Below are positions 37,520-48,147 of a DNA stretch of 49,840 nucleotides, piece after piece. The position numbers and the translations under genes are program-made. Source of the stretch: Sulfuricella sp. GTDB lineage: Bacteria; Pseudomonadota; Gammaproteobacteria; Burkholderiales; Sulfuricellaceae. The first letter of the stretch is position 1. The number at the start of each line of letters is the position of its first letter. The DNA is taken from NCBI GenBank assembly GCA_018336195.1, contig JAGXQV010000053.1, positions 1-49,840 of the forward strand, in the 5' to 3' direction. Below the pieces are notes generated by a model, which made no database searches, was not told the DNA's origin, and saw only the letters and a program-made list of their open reading frames with translations.

Positions 37520-39159
37520 GGCGCACGCTGGAACAGCCAGTAGCGCTCGGAACGGTCGCCGGGGCGCGCCCCTTCCCAAAGCTCTATCCAGCCGGGAGGC
37601 GGTTCCTGCGGGTGATCCGTGCCGCCTTGCACCAGCAGGAGATCGCATTCCTCCTTGGCGGAATTCCGGCTGCGCCGGGTGACGACGTCGGTGTAGTAAT
37701 GGAGCATGGCGCGTTGCGGTTCGCCGAGGTTGTCGCTCGCCATGCAGCGATACTGAGTCGGCAGACTTTGCTGCAGCGAGGTCATCATCGACTGATAACT
37801 CTTTCCGGCGTCCAGCCACGGTAGACAGATGGTCGCCGCAATTCCCCACAACAGGGTGATGCCGGAACTCCAGTTGACGATCGCTCGCCGTCCCCGCGGT
37901 AGCTTGCGGGTGAGTACCAGGGTGGTCAGCCAGGCCAGGGTATAGGTTGCCGCGGCGCTAAAGGCCAGCGGAACGAATTCGGGGGTGTAGCCGGGCTGCA
38001 TCTCCAGGAGGTGCTCATAGTTGCGGACGGGATGACCGGTCATCAGGGCAAACCAGAAGAACCACAGCAGGCCGGAGAAAAAGCCGAAAGTCATGATGCC
38101 GAACCAGTTGAGCGCGTTCGCCGCACCGCGCCGCAGGGTATCGATACCCGGTGTGGCGAGCAGCGCCAGGGGAACCAGCATGGGCAGGGCATACAGTTCG
38201 CGGGCGTCGGAGGCGGCGCTCAGCGCGGCCAGCATGACCAAGAACACAATGGCGGGCAACTGCATTTCCGGGCGGTGGAGTTTTTCCCGCCAGGCGGCCC
38301 ACAGCGCGATGGGCAGCGCCGGCCAGGCGTACCAGGGCAGATTGGCAAAATAAAACCAGTGGTCGCTTTGCGGGCCGAGGCGCGCGGTACCCAGGAAACG
38401 CCCCAGGTTGTTGACCCATAGCCATTCATTGAACAGTTCCGGAGCGCGGAAGTAGAGGAGCAACGGCCAAACCAGCAACCACGGCAGTGTCGCCAGCATT
38501 GCCGTACCCAGGCAGCGCAGGTAATCGCGGGTGCGCCAGGCGTTGTTGAAGAGGGGTAGGAGCGCGGCGCTAAGCCCAAGGATGCCCGGTGCAATCAGAC
38601 CCTTGCTCATGAAGCCGATGCCGACCCCGGTTCCCAGCCACAGCCCGGCGACGAGCGGCAGGCGGCGGCTGAGGGTGAGTCCATAGGTAGCTATGGCGAA
38701 GCCCGCCAGCAGCGCCATGTCGGTAATCATTTCGTGCGCGCGGACCAACAGTCCGAGGCAACCGATCATCAGCAACACGCTGATGCGCCCCTGGTTGCGG
38801 CCCCACAGTTCGCGCCCGGCCAGGCCGGTAAAGGCGAAAGTCAGCGCCATGCACAGGCCGGTGGTCAGACGGGCGGCATCATGCAGGGAAAAGAGCGGGG
38901 AAAGCAGTTTGGCGAACAGCGCCGCCAGGAGGAAATAGAGCGGCGGCTTTTCCATGAAAGGCTCGCCCGCCAGAGTCGGCACGATCCAGTCGCCGCCTTT
39001 GAAAAAGTGATACACGATGCCGAAACTGTAGGCTTCATCCGGTTTCCACGGCTGATGGCCGAGCAAACCGGGGATGATCCAGGCCAGGCAAAGCATCGTC
39101 ACCCACCGGGTTTTGGCCCGGTCGCTCATGTTGGCAAAAGCTTCGGTGAACCTGTTCAT
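37516..39159 (-). CDS. ArnT-like (GT39/GT83) membrane glycosyltransferase
   Basis: This integral membrane protein of about 547 residues has roughly a dozen hydrophobic segments. After the first comes the acidic motif KPDEAYSF, and then MEKPPLYF. Both are hallmarks of polyprenyl-phosphate-sugar-dependent transferases such as ArnT and of protein O-mannosyltransferases. It probably transfers a sugar from undecaprenyl phosphate to lipid A, a surface glycan or protein. The soluble C-terminal part is short. I chose the ATG at 39159, although upstream TTG or internal starts are possible. It overlaps mobA by four bases. Confidence 0.85.
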   Translation of the reverse strand: MNRFTEAFANMSDRAKTRWVTMLCLAWIIPGLLGHQPWKPDEAYSFGIVYHFFKGGDWIVPTLAGEPFMEKPPLYFLLAALFAKLLSPLFSLHDAARLTTGLCMALTFAFTGLAGRELWGRNQGRISVLLMIGCLGLLVRAHEMITDMALLAGFAIATYGLTLSRRLPLVAGLWLGTGVGIGFMSKGLIAPGILGLSAALLPLFNNAWRTRDYLRCLGTAMLATLPWLLVWPLLLYFRAPELFNEWLWVNNLGRFLGTARLGPQSDHWFYFANLPWYAWPALPIALWAAWREKLHRPEMQLPAIVFLVMLAALSAASDARELYALPMLVPLALLATPGIDTLRRGAANALNWFGIMTFGFFSGLLWFFWFALMTGHPVRNYEHLLEMQPGYTPEFVPLAFSAAATYTLAWLTTLVLTRKLPRGRRAIVNWSSGITLLWGIAATICLPWLDAGKSYQSMMTSLQQSLPTQYRCMASDNLGEPQRAMLHYYTDVVTRRSRNSAKEECDLLLVQGGTDHPQEPPPGWIELWEGARPGDRSERYWLFQRAP

Positions 39160-39175
39160 GAGTGGGCGGACAAAC

Positions 39176-39201
39176 AAAAAAGGCAGCTCAAGCTGCCTTT
39201 T
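39176..39201 (-). terminator. Intrinsic terminator after rpmE
   Basis: The stem AAAAGGCAGCT/AGCTGCCTTTT (39178-39188 and 39191-39201) has a two-base loop. On the minus strand it is followed by a U-run and lies just after the rpmE stop. Confidence 0.85.
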
Positions 39202-39219
39202 GCGTAAGCCGATGTCCGC

Positions 39220-39423
39220 TTATTTGATGCCGTATTTCTGACGGAATTTCTCGACGCGACCGGCGGTATCGACGATCTTCTGCTTGCCGGTGTAGAACGG
39301 ATGGCAATTGGAGCAGACTTCGATATGCAGCGGCTTGCTCATGGTGGAGCGGGTGGTGAAGGTGTTGCCACAACTGCAGTTGACGGCAATCTCATTGTAT
39401 TCGGGATGAATTTCAGGTTTCAT
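39220..39423 (-). CDS. rpmE: 50S ribosomal protein L31 (zinc-binding type)
   Basis: This 67-residue protein starts at the ATG at 39423 ([16 protein letters not shown]). Cysteines in NCSCGNTF and VCSNCHPF give the CxC...CxxC pattern of zinc-containing L31. It is a component of the large ribosomal subunit. It follows rho on the same strand, a typical betaproteobacterial order. Confidence 0.97.
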   Translation of the reverse strand: MKPEIHPEYNEIAVNCSCGNTFTTRSTMSKPLHIEVCSNCHPFYTGKQKIVDTAGRVEKFRQKYGIK

Positions 39424-39522
39424 GTCTTTAGTCCTCGACGAGTCGTGCGGCGGCCAGCCCAATTTCAGAAAGCCGCTAATTATCCACTAAAAAGTTCCAG
39501 TAAGCAAGCGGGTTTTGTTGTC

Positions 39523-40782
39523 TCAGCCCCTGCGCATGGAGTCGAAAAAGTCGGCGTTGTTCTTGGTGGCGCGGACCTTGTCGACCAGGAATTCCATTGC
39601 TTCCAGATCGTCCATGGGGTAGAGCAGCTTGCGCAGCACCCAGATTTTCTGCAGCACGTCTTGCTTTATGAGCAACTCTTCCTTGCGGGTACCCGAGCGG
39701 TTGACGTTGATGGCCGGGTAGAGGCGCTTCTCGGCCATCTTGCGGTCGAGATGGATCTCCATGTTGCCGGTACCCTTGAATTCCTCGTAGATCACATCGT
39801 CCATGCGCGAGCCGGTATCGACCAGGGCAGTGGCGATAATGGTCAGCGAGCCGCCTTCCTCGATGTTGCGTGCCGCGCCGAAGAAGCGCTTGGGGCGCTG
39901 CAGGGCGTTGGCATCCACGCCGCCGGTCAGCACCTTGCCGGAAGCCGGCACCACGGTGTTGTAGGCGCGTGCCAAGCGGGTGATCGAGTCGAGCAGGATC
40001 ACCACGTCTTTCTTGTGCTCGACCAGTCGCTTGGCCTTTTCCAGCACCATTTCGGCGACCTGGACGTGGCGGGTGGCGGGTTCGTCGAATGTCGAGGAAA
40101 CCACTTCTCCGCGCACCGAACGTTGCATTTCCGTCACTTCCTCGGGGCGCTCGTCGATCAGCAGGACGATCAGGTAGCACTCCGGGTAGTTGGCGGCGAT
40201 GGAATGGGCGATATGCTGGAGCATCACGGTTTTACCCGATTTTGGGCTGGCTACCAGCAGGCCGCGTTGGCCCTTGCCGATCGGGGCAATCATGTCGATG
40301 ACGCGACCAGTGATGTTTTCTTCGGCCTTGATCTCGCGTTCCAGGATCAGCGGTGACGTGGGAAACAGCGGCGTGAGGTTTTCGAAAAGAATCTTGTGCT
40401 TGGCGTTTTCCGGCGCTTCGCCGTTGACGTTGTCTACCTTGACCAGGGCGAAGTAACGTTCGCCTTCCTTGGGGGTGCGGATTTCACCCTGGATGGAGTC
40501 GCCGGTATGCAGGTTGAAGCGGCGGATCTGGCTGGGGCTGACGTAAATGTCGTCGGGGCCGGCGAGGTAGGAAGTATCCGGGGAGCGCAGGAAGCCAAAC
40601 CCGTCGGGAAGGACTTCCAGGGTGCCTTCGCCATAAATGCTTTCCCCTTTTTTTGCCTGATTCTTCAAGAGGGCGAAAATCAGGTCTTGCTTACGCAGGC
40701 GACTAGCTCCCTCGATTTCATTGGCAATGGCCATTTCCACCAGTTCGGTGACGGGGAGGTGCTTCAAATCAGATAAACGCAT
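39523..40782 (-). CDS. rho: Transcription termination factor Rho
   Basis: This 419-residue protein has the N-terminal helical and cold-shock-like RNA-binding domain (GFGFLRSP, then DDIYVS), Walker A ASPKSGKT, the Q-loop/Walker B region ([14 protein letters not shown]) and the R-loop near LKGTGN-type sequence. It is the hexameric RNA helicase that ends many transcripts. A TTGCGCCTGA/TCAGGCGCAA inverted repeat lies upstream between trxA and rho. Confidence 0.98.
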   Translation of the reverse strand: MRLSDLKHLPVTELVEMAIANEIEGASRLRKQDLIFALLKNQAKKGESIYGEGTLEVLPDGFGFLRSPDTSYLAGPDDIYVSPSQIRRFNLHTGDSIQGEIRTPKEGERYFALVKVDNVNGEAPENAKHKILFENLTPLFPTSPLILEREIKAEENITGRVIDMIAPIGKGQRGLLVASPKSGKTVMLQHIAHSIAANYPECYLIVLLIDERPEEVTEMQRSVRGEVVSSTFDEPATRHVQVAEMVLEKAKRLVEHKKDVVILLDSITRLARAYNTVVPASGKVLTGGVDANALQRPKRFFGAARNIEEGGSLTIIATALVDTGSRMDDVIYEEFKGTGNMEIHLDRKMAEKRLYPAINVNRSGTRKEELLIKQDVLQKIWVLRKLLYPMDDLEAMEFLVDKVRATKNNADFFDSMRRG

Positions 40783-40848
40783 GGGGTAAAACTCGAAGAA
40801 AAGAGGAGCGGGGGTTGAAAAGAGAAATTAAGCGGAGCGGGAAGGAAA

Positions 40849-40898
40849 TTGCGCCTGAATCCGAAGCGGTTGGGAGTCTTTCAGGCAGTCAGGCGCAA
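40849..40898 (-). terminator. Inverted repeat between trxA and rho
   Basis: TTGCGCCTGA (40849-40858) and TCAGGCGCAA (40889-40898) can pair with a 30-base loop. It lies 12 bases after the trxA stop and may end trxA transcripts or form part of the rho leader. No U-run is present. Confidence 0.4.
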
Positions 40899-40909
40899 GG
40901 GTATAAGGT

Positions 40910-41236
40910 TTAGATGTTGCTGTCAATAAAAGCGGTCAATTGGGATTTGGAGAGCGCGCCGACCTTGGTTGCCTCGATATTGCCGTTCTTGAAAATCATC
41001 AGGGTGGGGATGCCGCGAATGCCATACTTCGGCGGGGTCTGCTGGTTTTCGTCGATGTTGAGTTTTGCGACTTTGAGACGACCGGCATATTCTTGGGAAA
41101 CTTCGTCCAGAATTGGCGCAATCATCTTGCAGGGGCCGCACCAGTCTGCCCAATAGTCCACCAGCACCGGCATTTGGGCCTGCAGGACATCTTGTTCGAA
41201 AGAATCGTCGGTGACGTAATGAATGTGTTCGCTCAT
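40910..41236 (-). CDS. trxA: Thioredoxin 1
   Basis: This 108-residue protein starts at the ATG at 41236 ([15 protein letters not shown]). It has the active-site WCGPCK in [15 protein letters not shown], and the cis-proline region [12 protein letters not shown]. It is the general cytoplasmic disulfide reductase. The trxA-rho pairing is common in proteobacteria. Confidence 0.97.
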   Translation of the reverse strand: MSEHIHYVTDDSFEQDVLQAQMPVLVDYWADWCGPCKMIAPILDEVSQEYAGRLKVAKLNIDENQQTPPKYGIRGIPTLMIFKNGNIEATKVGALSKSQLTAFIDSNI

Positions 41237-41418
41237 GGTTTCCTCGCTGCGAAAAAAGGTTTTGCCGTGGATGGGTGTGATTGGATGGGCGGAATGTAAC
41301 GACTCATGCATAATCCTAACCAAAAAAAACGGGCATGGGAAGCATCTATTCTTCCTGGGGTCCGCAGGGGCTGTGAAATCGCATCTCCGCAGAATCCTCC
41401 TGTTTACGGCTGAGAAGT

Positions 41419-41448
41419 GAAACAGGCCGGCAAAAGCCGGCCTGTTTC
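41419..41448 (-). terminator. Hairpin after hppA
   Basis: A perfect 13-base stem, GAAACAGGCCGGC/GCCGGCCTGTTTC, with an AAAA loop (TTTT on the minus strand) follows the hppA stop. There is no clear U-run on the minus strand. Confidence 0.7.
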
Positions 41449-41467
41449 AGGGTCGCATGGCGACAGA

Positions 41468-43504
41468 TTACAGCAGCGGCACGATCATCAGTGCGACGAT
41501 ATTGATAATCTTGATCAGCGGGTTGACGGCGGGGCCGGCGGTGTCCTTGTAGGGGTCGCCGACGGTGTCGCCAGTCACTGCAGCCTTGTGGGCCTCGGAG
41601 CCTTTACCGCCGAAATTGCCTTCCTCGATGTACTTCTTGGCGTTATCCCATGCACCACCACCAGTGGTCATCGAGATCGCGACGAAAATGCCGGTCACGA
41701 TGGTGCCGACCAGTACGCCGCCCAGCGCTTGGGCGCCAAGGGTCAGGCCGACGATCACCGGAACCGCGACGGGCAACAGCGAAGGAACAATCATTTCCTT
41801 GATCGCGGCCTTGGTCAGCATGTCCACGCAAGTACCGTATTCCGGCTTGCCGGTACCTTCCATGATGCCGGGGATTTCCTTGAACTGGCGGCGCACTTCG
41901 ACCACCACCGAACCGGCGGCGCGGCCGACTGCTTCCATACCCATCGCGGCGAACAGGTAAGGCACCATGCCGCCGATGAACAGGCCGATGATGACCATGT
42001 GGTTGGACAGGTCGAACGTCAGAGTGGCGCTGCCATGGCTGGAAAGCGCGTGGGTGTAGTCGGCGAACAGCACCAATGCGGCCAAGCCGGCGGAACCGAT
42101 GGCGTAACCCTTGGTGACGGCCTTGGTGGTGTTACCCACGGCGTCGAGGGGGTCGGTGATGTTGCGGATTTTCTCGTCCAGGCCGGCCATTTCGGCAATG
42201 CCGCCGGCGTTATCGGTGATCGGGCCGTAAGCGTCGAGTGCCACGATAATACCCGCCATCGACAGCATCGAGGTTGCGGCGATGGCGATCCCGTACAGGC
42301 CGCCCAGCGCGAAAGCCGCCCAGATTGCCAAGCATACGGCCAACACCGGAGCAGCGGTCGATTTCATCGATACGCCCAGGCCGGCGATCACGTTGGTGCC
42401 GTGGCCGGTGGTGGAAGCTTGCGCAATGTGGCGCACCGGGTTGAACTCGGTGGCGGTGTAATACTCGGTGATCCACACCATCGCTGCGGTCAGCGCCAGG
42501 CCAACCAGGGAAGCCAGGTACAGATTCATCGACGTCACCAGCTTGTCGCCGATCATCACGCCTTCGCCGAGAATCCAGGTGGTCACCGGGTAGAACGCGA
42601 TTACCGCCAGCACGGCGGAAACGATCAGGCCGCGGTACAGCGCATTCATGATCTTGCCGCCTTCGCGGGTATTGACGAAGAAGGTGCCGATGATCGAAGC
42701 GATGATCGAGACGCCGCCTAGCACCAATGGGTAGATTACCGCTTCGGGGGAGCCGGAGATCAACAGACCGCCCAGCACCATGGTGGCGATAATCGTCACG
42801 GCGTAGGTTTCGAACAGGTCGGCGGCCATACCGGCGCAGTCGCCGACGTTATCGCCGACGTTATCGGCGATCACCGCCGGGTTGCGGGGGTCGTCCTCGG
42901 GGATGCCGGCTTCGACTTTACCCACCAGGTCGGCGCCAACATCGGCGCCCTTGGTGAAGATGCCGCCGCCAAGACGGGCGAAGATGGAGATCAGCGAGCT
43001 ACCGAAGGCCAGACCCACCAGCGAATGGGTAGCTTCGGAGGCTTCTACGCCCATCCCCAGAGTCAGGACGGCATAGTAGCCGGCCACGCCCAACAGGCCC
43101 AGGCCAACCACCAGCAAGCCGGTAATTGCGCCGCCCTTGAAGGCGACGTTCAATGCGGCATTGAGTCCTTCGCTGGCGGCTTGCGCGGTGCGGACGTTGG
43201 CGCGTACCGACACGTTCATGCCGATGTAGCCGGTGACGCCCGACAGAATTGCGCCCAGTGCAAAGCCGATGGCGGTTTTTGCACCCAGTGCGACGAAGAT
43301 GATGACCAGCAGAATCACACCGACGATGCCGATGGTGGTGTATTGCCGATTGAGGTAGGCCGATGCGCCTTCCTGTACCGCAGCGGAAATCTCCCGCATT
43401 CTGTCGTTGCCGGTCGGCAACCCCAAAATCCATTTAATCGAAACCGCGCCGTACAAAAGCGCCACAATTGCGCAAAGTAGCGCAAAGACCAGACCTGTTG
43501 ACAT
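41468..43504 (-). CDS. hppA: K+-independent proton-translocating pyrophosphatase
   Basis: This 678-residue membrane enzyme has about 16 helices. The PPi/Mg-binding motifs include [17 protein letters not shown] and [12 protein letters not shown]. In [16 protein letters not shown] the Lys and Thr correspond to the residues that make this family K+-independent, unlike the Ala/Gly of K+-dependent forms. It couples PPi hydrolysis to H+ export or, in reverse, makes PPi. The PPi-dependent phosphofructokinase gene is just upstream on the same strand, which points to a PPi-based link between glycolysis and membrane energy. Confidence 0.96.
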   Translation of the reverse strand: MSTGLVFALLCAIVALLYGAVSIKWILGLPTGNDRMREISAAVQEGASAYLNRQYTTIGIVGVILLVIIFVALGAKTAIGFALGAILSGVTGYIGMNVSVRANVRTAQAASEGLNAALNVAFKGGAITGLLVVGLGLLGVAGYYAVLTLGMGVEASEATHSLVGLAFGSSLISIFARLGGGIFTKGADVGADLVGKVEAGIPEDDPRNPAVIADNVGDNVGDCAGMAADLFETYAVTIIATMVLGGLLISGSPEAVIYPLVLGGVSIIASIIGTFFVNTREGGKIMNALYRGLIVSAVLAVIAFYPVTTWILGEGVMIGDKLVTSMNLYLASLVGLALTAAMVWITEYYTATEFNPVRHIAQASTTGHGTNVIAGLGVSMKSTAAPVLAVCLAIWAAFALGGLYGIAIAATSMLSMAGIIVALDAYGPITDNAGGIAEMAGLDEKIRNITDPLDAVGNTTKAVTKGYAIGSAGLAALVLFADYTHALSSHGSATLTFDLSNHMVIIGLFIGGMVPYLFAAMGMEAVGRAAGSVVVEVRRQFKEIPGIMEGTGKPEYGTCVDMLTKAAIKEMIVPSLLPVAVPVIVGLTLGAQALGGVLVGTIVTGIFVAISMTTGGGAWDNAKKYIEEGNFGGKGSEAHKAAVTGDTVGDPYKDTAGPAVNPLIKIINIVALMIVPLL

Positions 43505-43599
43505 GAATTACCCCCTCTTCATTGTTAAAACACTAGCCGTTGATAAAACTGACGTGCATCAAATAACATTTACTGCTAAATCACCTTTAAGGACGGAAA

Positions 43600-43671
43600 T
43601 ATCCCCGCAAGCCGGACGCTTGCAGGGATAAAAATTGCCGCTTGACTGAATATTACGATGGCAAGCGGCAA
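43600..43671 (-). terminator. Two hairpins between pfp and hppA
   Basis: TTGCCGCTTG/CAAGCGGCAA (43635-43644 and 43662-43671) is followed on the minus strand by TTTTTATC, a good intrinsic terminator for pfp. A second stem, TATCCC-GCAAGC/GCTTGC-GGGATA with one mismatch, spans 43600-43630. hppA therefore probably has its own promoter in the remaining 95 bases. Confidence 0.7.
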
Positions 43672-43686
43672 GCATTTCATTTCACC

Positions 43687-44940
43687 TTAAATCTTGAATT
43701 CCGACAATTTTTTCGGAACCGCGACGTTTTTCAAGGTCACGTATTCGGGCAACCCGTCCTTGTAGGGAGGGTAGTCCTCGCCCTGAATCAGCGGCGTGAG
43801 ATAGCGTTTACATTTCTCCGTGATGCCGAAACCGTCATCGGTGATGAAGTCCTTGGGCATGAATTTTTCGACGTTGGCGACATCCTTGAGATCGGCGGAG
43901 CCAATCTGGTACTTGTAAGGGCTGTCGGAAATACGATCTACCGTCGGCATCACCGAGTTCTTGCCCTTGATCGCCAAGTCCACTGCCGCTTCACCGAGCT
44001 GGTATGCCTGCTCGACGTCGGTCTTGGAGGCGACGTGGCGGGCGGCGCGTTGCAGGTAATCGGCCACCGCCCAGTGGAACTTGTGGCCCAGCGCATCCTT
44101 GATCATGTTTGCGACCACCGGTGCGGCGCCGCCCAGTTGGGCGTGGCCGAAGGCGTCGCGGCTACCCTGCTCGGCGAGGAACTTGCCGTCCGGGTAGTGG
44201 CAACCTTCCGACACGACCACGGTGCAGAAGCCGTGCTTCTTGACCATTTCATCGACCTTGGCGAGAAATTTCGCCTGGTCGAATTCCACTTCGGGGAACA
44301 GGATCACCACCGGAATGCCCTGGTCCTCAATCAATCCGCCGGCTGCGGCGATCCAGCCGGCGTGGCGGCCCATCACTTCGATTACGAACACCTTGGTCGA
44401 GGTCTTGGCCATGGAGCGCACGTCGAACGAGGCCTCCAGCGTGGAAACCGCGATGTACTTGGCGACCGAGCCGAAGCCCGGGCAGCAGTCGGTAATCGGC
44501 AGATCGTTATCGACGGTCTTGGGCACGTGGATCGCCTGGATCGGATAACCCATCGCTTCGGAAAGCTGGGAAACCTTGAAGCAGGTGTCGGCCGAATCGC
44601 CGCCGCCATTGTAGAAGAAGTAGCCGATGTTGTGGGCCTTGAAAACTTCGATCAAGCGCTCGTATTCGCGCTTGTTGGCTTCCAGGCTCTTGAGCTTGAA
44701 GCGGCAGGAACCGAACGCGCCGGACGGCGTGTGGCGCAGCGCGGCGATATCCGCGTCGGATTCCTTGCTGGTATCGATCAGGTCTTCGGTCAACGCGCCG
44801 ATGATGCCGTTGCGGCCGGCGTACACCTTGCCGATTTTATCTTTGTTCTTGCGCGCGGTTTCGATCACGCCGCAGGCGGATGCGTTGATGACGGCGGTTA
44901 CACCACCGGATTGCGCATAGAATGCATTTTTTATCGCCAT
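43687..44940 (-). CDS. pfp: PPi-dependent 6-phosphofructokinase
   Basis: This 417-residue phosphofructokinase has the PPi-type residues: Asp in YNGGGDSADT where ATP enzymes have Gly, and Lys in VPKTVDNDLP where ATP enzymes have Gly. It also has the conserved FGSVAKY and MGRHAGWIA. It reversibly phosphorylates fructose 6-phosphate with PPi. Similar enzymes in methylotrophs also act on sedoheptulose 7-phosphate, which would suit autotrophy or C1 assimilation. The neighbouring H+-pyrophosphatase supports a PPi-centred metabolism. Confidence 0.93.
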   Translation of the reverse strand: MAIKNAFYAQSGGVTAVINASACGVIETARKNKDKIGKVYAGRNGIIGALTEDLIDTSKESDADIAALRHTPSGAFGSCRFKLKSLEANKREYERLIEVFKAHNIGYFFYNGGGDSADTCFKVSQLSEAMGYPIQAIHVPKTVDNDLPITDCCPGFGSVAKYIAVSTLEASFDVRSMAKTSTKVFVIEVMGRHAGWIAAAGGLIEDQGIPVVILFPEVEFDQAKFLAKVDEMVKKHGFCTVVVSEGCHYPDGKFLAEQGSRDAFGHAQLGGAAPVVANMIKDALGHKFHWAVADYLQRAARHVASKTDVEQAYQLGEAAVDLAIKGKNSVMPTVDRISDSPYKYQIGSADLKDVANVEKFMPKDFITDDGFGITEKCKRYLTPLIQGEDYPPYKDGLPEYVTLKNVAVPKKLSEFKI

Positions 44941-44967
44941 AAATTTCCTCCCGTCTAATCTTGAAAA

Positions 44968-45321
44968 TCAGTTGGTTTTAATCTTGTTCCGCTGCGTATC
45001 CAGGTCTTCCTGCATTTTCAGGATGGTGACCACGCACAGCGGTAGATCGTCGAATTCCTCGAAGCCAGGGCCGTATTGCTCGCGCACCGAGTAGAAGAAT
45101 TGCGAACGGAAACGGTTGTCGCCTATCTTGGAAATCACGAAAGTTGCGCCGCCTTCCTGCCACACCAAGGCGGGACAGACGGTCAAAACGGGCAAAACCG
45201 GATCGAGGCGCAGTTCGACATCAGCCTGCATGACTTCGATGGCCTTGCAGTAACGTTCCTTGACAGCCGTTTCGACGGCCCATATTTCACGTTCGCCGAA
45301 GTCGGGAATGGCCTTTTTCAT
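44968..45321 (-). CDS. Conserved hypothetical protein between adk and pfp
   Basis: This 117-residue soluble protein starts at the ATG at 45321, 19 bases after adk. It has a helical N-terminal half (REIWAVETAVKERYCKAIEV), then a beta-rich part (VLTVCPALVWQEGGATFVI), and ends with a helix (VVTILKMQEDLDTQR). I do not recognise the family, and there is no signal peptide or metal motif. Its place between adenylate kinase and the PPi phosphofructokinase suggests a housekeeping role, but this is only context. Confidence 0.65.
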   Translation of the reverse strand: MKKAIPDFGEREIWAVETAVKERYCKAIEVMQADVELRLDPVLPVLTVCPALVWQEGGATFVISKIGDNRFRSQFFYSVREQYGPGFEEFDDLPLCVVTILKMQEDLDTQRNKIKTN

Positions 45322-45340
45322 GGTTTGCCCATTTTCCGAA

Positions 45341-46006
<666 letters not shown>

Positions 46007-46034
46007 CTATTTATATGATGAGACGTTAAAGAAA

Positions 46035-46064
46035 ACTATAAGCCTATCCCGCAAAAATAAGCAA
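46035..46064 (-). promoter_or_regulatory. Predicted promoter of adk
   Basis: On the minus strand, TTGCTT (46064-46059) and TATAGT (46040-46035) are 18 bases apart in an AT-rich gap, about 38 bases before the adk start. Confidence 0.45.
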
Positions 46065-46153
46065 ACTCTTGCAGTTTATAAGCAACTTTCTGATGAAGCA
46101 TATTCAAAAAGCCAAATCGACGCGAATACAAATTTTATATCCAGCCATAAATC

Positions 46154-46906
46154 CTACTTCGCCAACAAGTTTCTCACCCTTTCCAGATCTTCCATCGTGT
46201 CCACCCCGGCGGCGGGGGCGATTTCGCTGGTCGCTACGCTGATCCGGTAGCCGTGCCAAAGGGCGCGCAACTGTTCGAGAGCCTCGAACTGTTCAATGGC
46301 CGCCGCGTCGAGGCTTTGGTAGGTTTTCAGGAAAGCGGCGCGGTAGGCGTAGATGCCTATGTGGCGAAATACCGGCAGGGCGGCTGGGAAGTCCCCGGCG
46401 GCGAAGGCGTCGCGCGCCCAGGGAATCGGTGCGCGGCTGAAATACAAGGCATAGCCGTGGCGGTCGGTGAGTACCTTGACCACGTTGGGATTGAACATCG
46501 TGTCGCGGTCGTGAATGGCGTGGCAGGCGGTGGAAATCGCCGCGTCGGGGCGGGCGGCGAGATGCGCTGCCACGTCGCGGATCAGTTGCGGGTCGATCAG
46601 CGGCTCGTCGCCCTGCACGTTGACCACGATCTCTTCGTCGCTCCAGCCGCGCAGGGCCACGACTTCGGCGATGCGGTCGGTTCCCGAGGCGTGGTCGGGA
46701 GAAGTCAGACAGACGTTATAGCCATACGACTCGACGGCAGCGGCAATTTCGGGATGATCGGTTGCCACCCACACTTCCGCGGCGCCGCTTTCCAGGGCGC
46801 GTTCCACCACATGCGCCACCATCGGCGTGCCGCCAATGTCGAGGAGCGGCTTGCCGGGCAAGCGGGTGGAGGCGTAGCGGGCGGGGATGACAGCCTTGAA
46901 ATTCAT
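46154..46906 (-). CDS. kdsB: 3-deoxy-manno-octulosonate cytidylyltransferase
   Basis: This 250-residue CMP-Kdo synthetase has the N-terminal [17 protein letters not shown] and the later [11 protein letters not shown] and HIGIYAYR. It activates Kdo with CTP for lipopolysaccharide core synthesis. It follows trm112 and lpxK on the same strand, a common betaproteobacterial cluster for lipid A and core formation. Confidence 0.97.
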   Translation of the reverse strand: MNFKAVIPARYASTRLPGKPLLDIGGTPMVAHVVERALESGAAEVWVATDHPEIAAAVESYGYNVCLTSPDHASGTDRIAEVVALRGWSDEEIVVNVQGDEPLIDPQLIRDVAAHLAARPDAAISTACHAIHDRDTMFNPNVVKVLTDRHGYALYFSRAPIPWARDAFAAGDFPAALPVFRHIGIYAYRAAFLKTYQSLDAAAIEQFEALEQLRALWHGYRISVATSEIAPAAGVDTMEDLERVRNLLAK

Positions 46907-46908
46907 AG

Positions 46909-46996
46909 TGTTGAGTGTTTAGTTTTCAGTGTTTAATTGATGAGCGCCTGCGGCGCGACTGACATGTAAGCACTAAACACTGAACCCTCAACATTC
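46909..46996. repeat. Heptamer-built imperfect hairpin upstream of kdsB
   Basis: The left arm is four heptamers (GTGTTGA, GTGTTTA, GTTTTCA, GTGTTTA) and the right arm is a near complement (GCACTAA, ACACTGA, ACCCTCA, ACATT...), with about 40 bases between. It covers the gap between trm112 and kdsB. It is built in the same way as the element at 48613-48681. Confidence 0.7.
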
Positions 46997-47167
46997 CTCC
47001 TCCGCCCCCAGCTTGCGTGCTTCGTCTTCGAGCATCACCGGGATGTCGTCGCGTACCGGGTAGGCCAGGCGGCAGGGTTTGCAGATCAGTTCACCGGCCG
47101 ATTTCTTATAGACCAACGGCCCCTTGCACAGCGGGCAGACCAGGATTTCAAGCAGTTTAGCGTCCAT
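46988..47167 (-). CDS. Trm112-family small zinc protein
   Basis: This 59-residue protein ([18 protein letters not shown]...) has four cysteines at 11, 14, 29 and 32 (CPLC and CKPC), the zinc-ribbon of the Trm112/YcaR family. Members activate methyltransferases in other organisms, and in E. coli YcaR lies between lpxK and kdsB as here. It overlaps the lpxK end by 11 bases. Confidence 0.9.
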   Translation of the reverse strand: MDAKLLEILVCPLCKGPLVYKKSAGELICKPCRLAYPVRDDIPVMLEDEARKLGAEEEC

Positions 47168-48140
47168 TTGGGTTCCTCAGTTTTTCCATAATTATCTTGC
47201 CCAGCGCGTCGTCCACTTGGGCGCTTACCGCCAGCATCCACCAGTTCGGGGTGGCGAAGGCGGCGCATTTCACGGCATCCTTTTCGGTCATCACGACCAT
47301 CTCCGTAGCGGCGAAGGCCAGATCGTCGGGTTGGTAGGGATGGTGGTCGGGGAATGGGTGTTCCGTGAATTCCACTCCCAAATTCCGCAAGGTGGCGAAA
47401 AACCGTTGCGGATTGCCGATCCCGGCTACGGCGTGCAATTTCTTTCCGGCGAAAAGCGTCAGGTCGGCGTTTTGTCGCGGATCGCGCAGGTTGGCAAAAC
47501 GCTCGCCGGCGAGGCTCATGCGCAATCCCGCCTGTTCGCCGGGGCCGTTCACCACCACCGCGTCGACGCTCGCCAGGCGCGCCCGGCTTTCGCGCAACGG
47601 CCCTGCGGGGAGCAGCAGACCGTTGCCGCAGCCGCGTGTGCCATCGATCACGGCGATTTCCACGGCGCGCCCCAGCGCGTAATGCTGCAAACCGTCGTCG
47701 CTAAGCAGTACGTTACATTCCGGGTGGGCTTGCAACAGAGCTTGGCCAGCCGCGGGGCGATCCTGCCCGATCCACACCGGGCAACCGCTACGCCGGGCCA
47801 GCAGCAACGGCTCGTCGCCCACCAGCGTCGGGTCGGCATCGAGCGTCACCGCCTGAGCGGTTTGCGCCGCACCGCCGTAACCCCGGCTGATGATACCCGG
47901 AAAATAGCCTTGTTCCTTGAGAAAGTTCGCCAGCCACAATACCAGCGGCGTCTTGCCGGCGCCGCCCACGGCGATGTTTCCGATCACCACCACCGGCACC
48001 GGGAGGTGCCGAACCCGCAAAATGCCGATCCGGTAAAGTGCTCGCCGCAGCGCGCTCAGCGCGCCGAACAATCCGGCCAGCGGCAGGAGTGCTATCTGCC
48101 ACGGGCCGAAACGCTGCCATTGCCGTTCGATCCAGGTCAC
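47157..48140 (-). CDS. lpxK: Tetraacyldisaccharide 4'-kinase
   Basis: This 327-residue inner-membrane-associated kinase has an N-terminal hydrophobic helix, then the P-loop region [13 protein letters not shown], and SRGYGG and DDGLQH. It phosphorylates the lipid A precursor at the 4' position. The chosen start is a GTG at 48140, 7 bases after the exbD stop. It lies in the exbB-exbD-lpxK-trm112-kdsB cluster. Confidence 0.95.
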   Translation of the reverse strand: MTWIERQWQRFGPWQIALLPLAGLFGALSALRRALYRIGILRVRHLPVPVVVIGNIAVGGAGKTPLVLWLANFLKEQGYFPGIISRGYGGAAQTAQAVTLDADPTLVGDEPLLLARRSGCPVWIGQDRPAAGQALLQAHPECNVLLSDDGLQHYALGRAVEIAVIDGTRGCGNGLLLPAGPLRESRARLASVDAVVVNGPGEQAGLRMSLAGERFANLRDPRQNADLTLFAGKKLHAVAGIGNPQRFFATLRNLGVEFTEHPFPDHHPYQPDDLAFAATEMVVMTEKDAVKCAAFATPNWWMLAVSAQVDDALGKIIMEKLRNPNGR

Positions 48141-48147
48141 ATCCAGA

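Noticed and set aside
41417..44958. Long plus-strand frames opposite hppA and pfp
   Set aside because: Both minus-strand proteins are complete and conserved; the opposite frames show no family features.
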